DNA of 64,000 nucleotides from Paenibacillaceae bacterium. Its GTDB lineage: Bacteria > Bacillota > Bacilli > Paenibacillales > Paenibacillaceae. The notes under the pieces were generated by a model. It made no database searches. It was given only the letters and a program-made list of their open reading frames with translations, and had not been told where the DNA came from. The stretch spans positions 62,001 through 126,000 of the forward strand of contig REGQ01000002.1 of NCBI GenBank assembly GCA_004134985.1, read 5' to 3'. Within the stretch, counting starts at the first letter, position 1. The number at the start of each line of letters is the position of its first letter. This document shows, one piece after another, positions 37,084 to 43,930 of the stretch. The position numbers were made by a program, and so were the translations under genes.

Positions 37084-37428
37084 TTGTTCCAGCTTGAACT
37101 GCATGACGTCATGATGTATCTGTTTTCTATCAGTCTGCTTTACTCCTTTGCCCATGCCTTCGCTTCGTATTTGCATACGGGGGAGCATGCCTATAAGGAG
37201 CGGGAGCAGACCGTTAACCTGTTATGTACCGCAGTGCCACAGGTGCTCATACGCTCTATCCCGCTGCATCACTGGCTGGCCAGGAGGATCAAGCGGAAAG
37301 AATCGCCTGACGACGAAACCTCAGACTGTTATTCCTCGTTTGTTGCAAAACGCTCAAACAAACGAGGAGGATGTTTATGCAAAAGTTCAATGTGTTCCCT
37401 TCATCCAAATATAGCAAGCTCGCTTTAA
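37084..37428 (+). CDS. Candidate MifM-like regulatory leader peptide upstream of yidC
   Basis: A 114-codon ORF that starts with TTG 10 bases after a near-perfect site (AAGGAGGTGA, 37067-37076). Seen: a hydrophobic N-terminal segment (about 9-30, VMMYLFSISLLYSFAHAFASYL) that would enter the membrane, then HHWLARRIKRK-ESPDDETSD (about 62-81). That stretch lines up with what I remember of the B. subtilis MifM arrest region (a W-I-x-K/R block followed by SP and a run of acidic residues). Codons for the acidic run (37309-37326) lie just before the left arm of a hairpin that masks the yidC ribosome site, and the ORF reads through that hairpin and overlaps yidC by 52 bases. Known: MifM stalls its ribosome when YidC activity is low and so opens the yidC2 site. 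That this ORF does so is inference. Confidence 0.6.
   Translation: MFQLELHDVMMYLFSISLLYSFAHAFASYLHTGEHAYKEREQTVNLLCTAVPQVLIRSIPLHHWLARRIKRKESPDDETSDCYSSFVAKRSNKRGGCLCKSSMCSLHPNIASSL
37332..37369 (+). promoter_or_regulatory. RNA hairpin masking the yidC Shine-Dalgarno site
   Basis: TCCTCGTTTGTT (37333-37344) pairs perfectly with AACAAACGAGGA (37357-37368) over 12 bp, extended by a T-G pair, with a 12-base loop. The right arm includes most of GAGGAGG (37364-37370), the ribosome site of yidC. A ribosome paused on the acidic codons of the leader ORF would cover the left arm and free this site. Confidence 0.7.
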
Positions 37429-38201
37429 TCGGGCTAATGCTGATCGGCTTGCTTCTAATAAGCGGCTGCGGCATGGCCAACGGTACGATAGACGGAGATA
37501 CACCCGGGTTTTTCAATCATTATGTTATCTACCCTTTGTCTGCTACACTGCAGTACTTGGCAGATATACTGCATGACAGCTATGGCTTTGCGATAATTGC
37601 CATTACCCTGATTGTCCGCCTGCTGCTGCTGCCGCTAATGATGCGCCAGTATCGGTCACAGCATCAAATGAAAGCCAAGATGGCGGTTATGCAGCCTGAA
37701 ATGAAGCAGCTCCAGGACAAGTACAAAGACAAAACAGATGTGGAATCCAAGCAGAAAATGCAGCAAGAGATGATGCAGCTTTACCAGAAGCATCAGGTTA
37801 ATCCGCTCGCGATCGGGTGTCTGCCCATGCTTATCCAGATGCCGATTCTGATGGGACTGTACTCAGCCATCAGACTGACACCGGAGCTCGCTGACCAATC
37901 GTTTCTATGGTTTAAGCTTGGCTCGCCGGATATCGTATTGCCAATTGTCGCCGCGCTCGTGTACTTTTTACAGTTCAAAGTATCGCAGACGGTAGATCCT
38001 AACGCCAATCCGGCCCAGCAGAAACAACTTGCCTTCTTGGGTTACTTGTCCCCGATTCTGATGGGCGTATTCGCCCTGACAGCACCGGCAGCCATCTCGC
38101 TGTACTGGGTGACCGGCGGAGTCTTCATGATTGCCCAATCGTATCTGGCCAAGAAAGTGTACACGACCAAGATGCCTGTCGCGCTCGGCGACAGCGCCTG
38201 A
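37377..38201 (+). CDS. yidC: YidC/Oxa1/SpoIIIJ-family membrane protein insertase
   Basis: A 274-residue Gram-positive-type YidC. Seen: lipoprotein signal ending LLLISGC (lipidated Cys about 31), five membrane spans, a cytoplasmic helical hairpin with KxxMxxMQPEMKQLQDKYKDK, and the conserved GCLPMLIQMPILMGLY. A conserved Arg in the first core span (VRLLLLPLMM) fits the hydrophilic groove. Start: ATG at 37377 is 6 bases after GAGGAGG; another ATG at 37371 abuts it. Not next to rnpA/rpmH as primary SpoIIIJ copies are, so it is probably the second, inducible paralogue (YidC2/YqjG role). Controlled by the leader and hairpin upstream, by inference. Confidence 0.93.
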   Translation: MQKFNVFPSSKYSKLALIGLMLIGLLLISGCGMANGTIDGDTPGFFNHYVIYPLSATLQYLADILHDSYGFAIIAITLIVRLLLLPLMMRQYRSQHQMKAKMAVMQPEMKQLQDKYKDKTDVESKQKMQQEMMQLYQKHQVNPLAIGCLPMLIQMPILMGLYSAIRLTPELADQSFLWFKLGSPDIVLPIVAALVYFLQFKVSQTVDPNANPAQQKQLAFLGYLSPILMGVFALTAPAAISLYWVTGGVFMIAQSYLAKKVYTTKMPVALGDSA

Positions 38202-38209
38202 TCGGACCC

Positions 38210-38254
38210 AGCTCCCATCACACCAGGACACTGCGTGTGGTGGGAGCTTTATTT
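38210..38254 (+). terminator. Terminator of yidC
   Basis: AGCTCCCATCACAC pairs with GTGTGGTGGGAGCT around a short loop, followed by TTTATTT. Confidence 0.92.
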
Positions 38255-38299
38255 GGCTGGGGCGATGAACAATGTGCGGGGCCGCAGCGACTGGTTCGA

Positions 38300-38550
38300 A
38301 GCAGGACAACGTGGGCCGCAGGGAGCCACTTTCGTCCGAGGCCGGACATGGCGTGCGGCGGCGGGATGCATTCGCTCCGGAGCCGGACATGGCGTGCGGC
38401 GGCGGGATGCATTCGCTCCGGGGCCGGGCATGGCGCCCGGCGGCGGGATGCATTCGCTACGAGGCCAGTCAAGGCACACGGCGGCGGGATGCATTCGCTC
38501 CGGGGCCGGACAAGGCACGCGGCGGGGGCACGCATCGGTCCCTGGCCAGG
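38300..38550. repeat. 41-bp GC-rich tandem repeat array
   Basis: About five units of 41 bp (starts at 38341, 38382, 38423, 38464, 38505; a degenerate unit before). Core of each: GGCGGGATGCATTCGCTCC preceded by GCCGGACATGGCG. Because 41 is not a multiple of 3 the frame shifts each unit, so it is not a coding repeat. No unique spacers, so not CRISPR. The first 40 bp and the DNA from 38780 to 38910 show nothing else. Confidence 0.85.
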
Positions 38551-38593
38551 CAATGTGGGTGACGGTGGCCGCACTGGCCCCCTTGCCCCCCCT

Positions 38594-38775
38594 TGCCGGA
38601 CACACGTTCCGCTATTTGCCCGAAAATGCCCTAAACGAGACTTTCACGGCCACACGTTCCGCTATTGATAGAAAACCCCCTAATTTTACACGCTTTTTGA
38701 TCAAATAGAGGATCTGGTGTCCGCCAAAATCAAAATTTCCTCATTTTTAGCGAAATAACGGAACCTCTGTCCGCA
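38594..38775. repeat. Four-unit symmetric intergenic repeat, copy B
   Basis: Two forward units (CCGGACACACGTTCCGCTAT at about 38595; ACGGCCACACGTTCCGCTAT at about 38646) and two inverted units (read on the minus strand GGCGGACACCAGATCCTCTA at about 38725-38706; GCGGACAGAGGTTCCGTTAT at about 38774-38755). Unit order and spacing match copy A at 22660-22836 although the connecting DNA differs. Confidence 0.8.
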
Positions 38776-38910
38776 TACAAACATAGCAGTCATAACAAGA
38801 ACGTTCTCCAGGATCAGGAATAACAACTACGCATAGAAAAAACGACTTTATCATACGGCAGTCAGGAGCGTGGAAGCGAGGGATCGGCTCCGCTCGCCTG
38901 GCTGACCTAT

Positions 38911-38948
38911 AAGAGCCCTATCTTGTTAACAAGATGAGGGCTCTTTGG
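38911..38948. terminator. Long perfect hairpin, likely terminator
   Basis: AAGAGCCCTATCTTG pairs with CAAGATGAGGGCTCTT around TTAA (38911-38945). Lies in the gap before the cupredoxin gene; could close transcription from either side. Confidence 0.7.
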
Positions 38949-39057
38949 CGGTTTGTATGTAAAGAATGAGGACACATTGGACGTGCTAGTCATGCACTGA
39001 CAAGCTGCTGCATACATTCAGGTATACAAGCCATTTTATAAAAAGAGGTGTTGACTA

Positions 39058-39504
39058 ATGTCTAAAGTATTCGTCATCAACAAAAAACAAATTCGCCTCG
39101 TTGCCATTGTCGCTCTGGTAGTCATCGCTGCAGCCGTCTATCTGCGCTGGAATCAAACCAATGCCGCTCAAACGATGGCAGGCTCGCCCCATGTGTTTAC
39201 GATGGTGACCGGCGAGTTCAAGACAACGAATGAAAACGGACAAAAACTTGAGCTGTACACCTGGCATCCGGGAACGATCGTTGTGCCGCGCGGAGAGCCA
39301 GTGCAGCTCAACATTATCGGCTTCAACGGGGACTCGCATCCTTTTGTCATCGAGGGGCTGAATATTAAAGGTACCGTGAAAAAAGGCGAAACAACGACCG
39401 TCAACTTTACAGCCGATCACCCCGGCACTTATCCGATTCTCTGCCTGACCCATCAGGAACCCAAGCAAAAAGGACCGATGGTCGGATATTTGATCGTGCA
39501 ATAA
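39058..39504 (+). CDS. Membrane-anchored cupredoxin-domain protein
   Basis: A 148-residue protein with an N-terminal membrane anchor (IRLVAIVALVVIAAAVYL, about 12-29) and an extracellular cupredoxin fold. A full type 1 copper set is visible: His94 (GDSHPF), Cys129 and His132 (ILCLTH), Met141 (KGPM). Resembles the copper domain of cytochrome c oxidase subunit II-like or nitrosocyanin-type proteins. Ribosome site AAAAGAGGTG. Monocistronic. Likely an electron carrier or copper handler at the cell surface. Confidence 0.87.
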   Translation: MSKVFVINKKQIRLVAIVALVVIAAAVYLRWNQTNAAQTMAGSPHVFTMVTGEFKTTNENGQKLELYTWHPGTIVVPRGEPVQLNIIGFNGDSHPFVIEGLNIKGTVKKGETTTVNFTADHPGTYPILCLTHQEPKQKGPMVGYLIVQ

Positions 39505-39554
39505 TAATCGTGTCCTTCCTTTCATCTGGCGCATATCTATGTAGATGAGGGGGA

Positions 39555-39881
39555 GTGATCCACATTCGCATTAATCCAGCCCATGAAAAACATCAGTCCG
39601 ACTATCCGACTGCACGCAAAATAAGGCGCGCCTGCAGCAACGAGCTTTACCGCACGATCAAACGCCTCAAACAACCGATCTTGCCGAATAAAGTGGCAGA
39701 AGCGGAAAAAATCTACTATCGGAAGGTCATTCTGAATTTGCAATGGATTCATGAAAATCACAGCAACCGCAAATTATTGTCCGATTGGTGGGAGGAAAAC
39801 GTCAGTGAAGAAATCGCCGCGTTATGGGAGGTCGACCGCACCCGCCTGTGCGATGCGTTTCGAAATGCTTTTGGAGGGTGA
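39555..39881 (+). CDS. Small conserved protein of unknown function
   Basis: A 108-residue, basic, helix-rich soluble protein (DYPTARKIRRACSNELYRTIKRLK…LQWIHENH…WWEEN). I recall similar Paenibacillus proteins being labelled 'dehydrogenase' without basis; there is no nucleotide-binding motif here. The GTG at 39555 directly abuts the G-rich site GAGGGGGA; an ATT at 39564 would have normal spacing, so the start is uncertain. Confidence 0.65.
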   Translation: MIHIRINPAHEKHQSDYPTARKIRRACSNELYRTIKRLKQPILPNKVAEAEKIYYRKVILNLQWIHENHSNRKLLSDWWEENVSEEIAALWEVDRTRLCDAFRNAFGG

Positions 39882-39909
39882 AGCGCCGCATGCTGCGGCG
39901 CTTGTTTTT
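39882..39909. terminator. Terminator between convergent small genes
   Basis: AGCGCCGCA pairs with TGCGGCGCT over a three-base loop, then TGTTTTT. Confidence 0.88.
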
Positions 39910-39913
39910 ATCG

Positions 39914-40279
39914 CTAGCCGATAACCGCGAACACTTCAATACCGGCGGGGAGAGTGCGTTCGCGGAATTCGATGCCGGATGAACTAAAGATACGGATACG
40001 GAACACACTGTTTGTCAATGTTGGCACATTGCTGAACCTTACGACACCAAAACTGTCAAATGAAGCGGACTGCACGAGCACATTTCCGCGAAATAAACTG
40101 GCGAAGAAACCGGTAGTATTGAATGGAACGCCATTGGATTGCACCCATACGACATTCAGTCGGTTGAAGGTTGGTTCAGTAAGCAGCGCGGCCTGAACGG
40201 GCCGAACTTTTTTTAGCGCCTTTCCGTAACGTCCATAACGTCTGTCTCTCAACGGCGGTCTTTTGCGAACTGTTCCCAT
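39914..40279 (-). CDS. Small basic-tailed beta protein, unknown (possible spore surface protein)
   Basis: A 121-residue protein with a strongly basic N-terminal tail (KRPPLRDRRYGRYGKALKK) and a beta-rich body (NVVWVQSNGVPFNTTGFFASLF, GVVRFSNVPTLTNSVFRIRIF). The start at 40279 follows GGAGGAG by 7 bases; upstream in-frame sequence lacks a site. No family recognised. A spore-coat or exosporium role would fit the composition but is a guess. Confidence 0.6.
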   Translation of the reverse strand: MGTVRKRPPLRDRRYGRYGKALKKVRPVQAALLTEPTFNRLNVVWVQSNGVPFNTTGFFASLFRGNVLVQSASFDSFGVVRFSNVPTLTNSVFRIRIFSSSGIEFRERTLPAGIEVFAVIG

Positions 40280-40485
40280 GTGTCGTCTCCTCCAGGTGTT
40301 TTTTATATACAATATGTCCCCGGAACGAATGACGAATGGACAAAATAGCCCGTAGATTCGCTGATTTGCCGACACAATCCCCGCTGTTCGCCGCCCTCCC
40401 GCTTCTGCTGTTCATTCTCAAATTGTTTCATACTATGCCACTCACCGTCATGCAGCGCTGCAGCGCGTGCTCGCCACAAAAACGA

Positions 40486-42831
40486 TTATTTTCCGAGCAC
40501 CATCCGGCAAGTTTCCGCGGCCGCTTCCGCCGTTTCAACCATTTCGAAACGTCGCCCATTCGCCAGATGCGGCAGCGCGTCCATTTCCGCCACCAGCGCC
40601 GCATAGGCGCTGTACAAAGAGAGCGCCCCCTCGGCAGCGAGCCGCGCCTCGGGCTCGCGCCCCTGCTTGCGCAAATCCAGCGCAAGCTGCGCGAGCAACT
40701 CCACCGCCTCCGACTGCTTCGCCTTGTCGAAGCGGTCAAGCTGCAGCGCCTGCCGCATATGCGTCAGCGCTGGCCGCACATTGCCGAACTCGGCAAACAG
40801 CTTGCCGAGTTCCCAGTTCAGCGGCGCGGACTGCGGCTCATAGCGCAGTCCCGCCGCCAGCAGCGCTGCACGTTCCGATAGCGGAACGTGAGGCGCCAGC
40901 TCCAGACGAATCCGGGTCCAATACGGATTCGTCTGGAGCGTCGCGCGCAGCGCGGCTGTTCGCGCGGCGGCGGTGTCTGCCGCGCCGGCGACGGCGCGCG
41001 CCATGTACGCGCGCTCCAGCCGCAGGCTGGCAAGCCCTGCTGCGGCGAACAGCAGCAGCGCAAGCGCCGCAGTTGCGGCGCGAGTGAGCCGCCGCGGGCG
41101 CATGGCGCCGCGGGGCGCCTTGTGGGACACGCGGCGGGCAGGGACGCGGGGCGGGTCAGACGTCCTCGGCTCATCTGACAACTTCGCCTGATTCTGCGAT
41201 TCGCCCTCACTCCTCTGCTCGTCACCAGCCATTGTTTGCGAATGTTCTTCACCAGCAGCGCGCTTTTCGTGCATCTGCCCATTTCGACTTAATTGTCTCT
41301 CGCTCCTATGTGGCCGCCATTCATCCCGATCCGAATTCCCTATCGCGCTTAACCCTCGCACACTTAACCATTTGCGCTCAAACAACCGCTCACGCTCACC
41401 GCTTGTGCCCGCTTGTAAACGATAGCCGCCCAGTCCTCCATAGGCGCCGACGAAGGTTATTAGCAGCAGCCAATAGAATGCATAGGACATGTCAAAATCA
41501 ATAAAGGCATGCATGAGCAGAACGGCCATCGGAACAAGGCCAACACGGCCGCCCTTCCACACGCGCAGCACCCACATTAACAATAGTACGCATAAAACAA
41601 CCGTTCCTGCCAAGCCCAAGTTAAGCAGCATATCCAAATAACCGTTATGTACCTCGCTGCCTACATAGGGCTGCTGCTGAATGCGGTGAAACTGCATCCG
41701 CCATGCGTCGCCGCCTCTGCCCCACCATGGCGCTTCCCCTGCAAGACGCCAGGCATCAGTATAAAATAACTGTCTCGCTGTTGCTGTTTCATATTGCCCG
41801 TCCCCCACTCGCCCTTGAACGACTAACGGCATTAGAAGCAAAGCTGCGAACCCGCTCATAAGCAAACCGATTACAATGCCATAAAACTTCTGGAAGATGG
41901 GGTAAGCTTTATATGCCAAATAACTAACAACGAGTGCGATCAAACCGCCGCAAACCACCAAAAAGATGAGCAATAGCGAACTGGCCGAAACCGGTGTCTG
42001 GCCGCTCACTTCGCTTCCCGCATGTACCGTGAGACGATAGAGGAGCGGTGCCACACTTCCTGTAACACCAGAGAATAGCAGCCATGCCACACGATCTCGG
42101 CCGCGCAGCAGTGCAAGCGCAAGCAACCAGCCTGCCGCCGCCGATACCCATGCACCACGCGATTCCGTAAGCAGCAGCACCAGCAAACACGGCGCAGCAA
42201 GCAGCGCCGCCGGGAGAAAGACAGCGATCCGCCTCGCTTCCGTGAGCAGCAGGATCAGCCACAGCAGCAGCGCTGCAATCGCCGCCCCATACATATTCGG
42301 ATACTGAAAAAATCCGCCCAGTCTGGCGCCCACCGCTGTCAACTGCGGGTCGCTTGACACCATCACAAACTGAGGAAAGGACAGCCATCCAAACCAGCCT
42401 GCAATACCGGAAACGATGAGGTAAGCTGCCGTAGCATACAATCCGATTTGGACTGCCACTACCCCTTCCTTCACCTTGAGCAGCAGTGACAGCAGCAGCG
42501 CATACGCCCCATAGCCAGCAAAACGAATCATATGTTCAAGCGTCCCCATCACAGAAACCGGTTCTGTCCACCACAGATGAAGGAGATAAAGAACCGCCAC
42601 CAAGAGCATTGCCCAGCTAGTGCGCTCAACTGGCCAATTGAGTCCTGTATGCACATCGCTGCGCAGCAGGCGAACAAGCAGCACCGCTTCCACCACAGCT
42701 CCAAGCAAACAGAGGACGATGGCAAACCGGTAGTATGAACTGTCAAAAAACATACCGTTGCGGTAAGCGCAGTACATCAGCGTCACACCAATGAGCGCTG
42801 CCATGCAGCCAGTTCGGATTACGGACAACAC
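40486..42831 (-). CDS. O-antigen ligase/polymerase-like membrane protein with C-terminal TPR region
   Basis: About 781 residues. Seen: about ten to twelve hydrophobic segments in the first 480 residues with a Wzy_C-type loop between (ARQLFYTDAWRLAGEAPWWGRGGDAWRMQFHRIQQQPYVGSEVHNGYLDMLLNLGL, conserved Arg and His for lipid-linked sugar chemistry), a cytoplasmic charged stretch (about 490-600), another span, and helical TPR-like repeats at the C-terminus (LNWELGKLFAEFGNVRPALTHMRQAL). Start at the GTG 5 bases after AAGGAGG (a TTG follows). Known: Wzy/WaaL-type proteins join polysaccharide units outside the membrane. It stands alone, not in a polysaccharide cluster. The last 300 residues have a markedly higher GC content (Ala/Arg-rich) than the rest. 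Confidence 0.82.
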   Translation of the reverse strand: MLSVIRTGCMAALIGVTLMYCAYRNGMFFDSSYYRFAIVLCLLGAVVEAVLLVRLLRSDVHTGLNWPVERTSWAMLLVAVLYLLHLWWTEPVSVMGTLEHMIRFAGYGAYALLLSLLLKVKEGVVAVQIGLYATAAYLIVSGIAGWFGWLSFPQFVMVSSDPQLTAVGARLGGFFQYPNMYGAAIAALLLWLILLLTEARRIAVFLPAALLAAPCLLVLLLTESRGAWVSAAAGWLLALALLRGRDRVAWLLFSGVTGSVAPLLYRLTVHAGSEVSGQTPVSASSLLLIFLVVCGGLIALVVSYLAYKAYPIFQKFYGIVIGLLMSGFAALLLMPLVVQGRVGDGQYETATARQLFYTDAWRLAGEAPWWGRGGDAWRMQFHRIQQQPYVGSEVHNGYLDMLLNLGLAGTVVLCVLLLMWVLRVWKGGRVGLVPMAVLLMHAFIDFDMSYAFYWLLLITFVGAYGGLGGYRLQAGTSGERERLFERKWLSVRGLSAIGNSDRDEWRPHRSERQLSRNGQMHEKRAAGEEHSQTMAGDEQRSEGESQNQAKLSDEPRTSDPPRVPARRVSHKAPRGAMRPRRLTRAATAALALLLFAAAGLASLRLERAYMARAVAGAADTAAARTAALRATLQTNPYWTRIRLELAPHVPLSERAALLAAGLRYEPQSAPLNWELGKLFAEFGNVRPALTHMRQALQLDRFDKAKQSEAVELLAQLALDLRKQGREPEARLAAEGALSLYSAYAALVAEMDALPHLANGRRFEMVETAEAAAETCRMVLGK

Positions 42832-42882
42832 CTTCACCTCCTTTACAATTGCGATGGAGCAAACCAGACAACTGCCCAACTG

Positions 42883-42922
42883 CTCTTATACTCTTATACT
42901 CTTATGCTCTTACGCTCTTACC
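42883..42922. repeat. Five 8-bp tandem repeats upstream of the Wzy-like gene
   Basis: CTCTTATA, CTCTTATA, CTCTTATG, CTCTTACG, CTCTTACC in direct succession, ending 52 bp before the gene's start. Read on the minus strand each unit gives a TATAAG-like -10 hexamer. Confidence 0.85.
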
Positions 42923-43150
42923 TATTAAGCCCCCTAATCAGATTGGAGAGTATCGAGGAAGTTAATGTACGTTAAGGTGCTTTCTATTTCGTGGGGATCT
43001 TACGCTAACGCTTGCCACAGAGCGCTTATTCCCCCCATGGACGGAAAAAAATCGTGCGATTTTCTATAAATAACGTGGCTCAGTTTCCTTACAATAATTA
43101 TGGGGTTGGATTTCCCTAAATAAGTATGATCTCATATTAGCACACGAGCA

Positions 43151-43399
43151 TTGCAAGATAAAATGCACGCATACGGCACCACTGCGGGAATTAGCGGCGT
43201 TCGAGTCTCCCCTCATACGTTTCGGCATACGATGGCCAAGTTTTACATTCTGAACGGCGGCGATCCGTTTACTCTTCGGCACATCCTGGGATATGCTTCT
43301 CTCAAAATGGTCGACTACTACGTAGAATTATTCAGCAGCGATATCAAGCAACAGCATAAAAGGTTTAGTCCCGTAGAGAATATGAAACGAATTCTTTAA
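43151..43399 (+). pseudogene. C-terminal fragment of a tyrosine recombinase (phage integrase)
   Basis: About 82 residues holding only the end of the catalytic domain: SPHTFRHTMAKF (His-x2-Arg box), LGYASLKMVDYY with the nucleophile Tyr. The first catalytic Arg, the core-binding domain and a start are missing. Relic of an integrated element; no matching attachment site seen. Confidence 0.8.
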
Positions 43400-43870
43400 A
43401 AATAGTGAGCAGGCTTTCCATATACAAATAACCTGTTCTTATTGATTTGAAGTGCGTAGCCTGGAGGAATCGCACCTCCGGGCTTTCTCTGAACTGGATT
43501 TGAACATCCCGACTTACCCGGCACTTATATCCAGCTTAATTTCTTCTATCGACAGAAAAGGATTGATTCTCTCTTTGCAATCTGGATGAGCCAATCCAAG
43601 GTCCGCTTACGTGGCTAACCTAGAATTTTTGTTACATCATCCAATCCAGTGAAATCAGTACATGCGTCCAAATACCAGATTCAAGGGATTTCCATCTGGT
43701 CACAGCCAAAAAGTTGATTAACAACTACCATAGCAAAGCTTCTGGTGTCTCCAGCCGTAAGTTTCTCAGGAAGTACTAATGGACGTTTTGCCCCTCTGAT
43801 AACTTTTTCATGGAATCCATCAAACAATGCCATAGAAAAAGCTCAGGCATTTGATACTGGTTGGGATGTA
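43400..43870. other. Gene-poor stretch
   Basis: About 470 bp with stop codons in all frames and no repeat, RNA or gene I can support. Probably decayed DNA linked to the integrase remnant. Confidence 0.4.
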
Positions 43871-43908
43871 AGAGGAGAGGAATTGAGTTATCTCAATTCC
43901 TCTCCTCT
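43871..43908. terminator. 17-bp perfect hairpin beyond the heparinase-like gene
   Basis: AGAGGAGAGGAATTGAG pairs with CTCAATTCCTCTCCTCT around TTAT. The T-run (TTTCCTTTT) is on the plus strand; on the minus strand, where the operon ends, the run is weak. Confidence 0.65.
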
Positions 43909-43930
43909 TTCCTTTTATCGCTAATTTTAT

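Noticed and set aside
38300-38550. CRISPR array
   Set aside because: Units are contiguous with no unique spacers, and no cas genes are nearby.
38218-38708. Several overlapping frames through the 41-bp array encoding Pro/Arg/Cys-rich peptides
   Set aside because: They exist only because the repeat lacks stops; the unit is not a multiple of 3 and there is no ribosome site.
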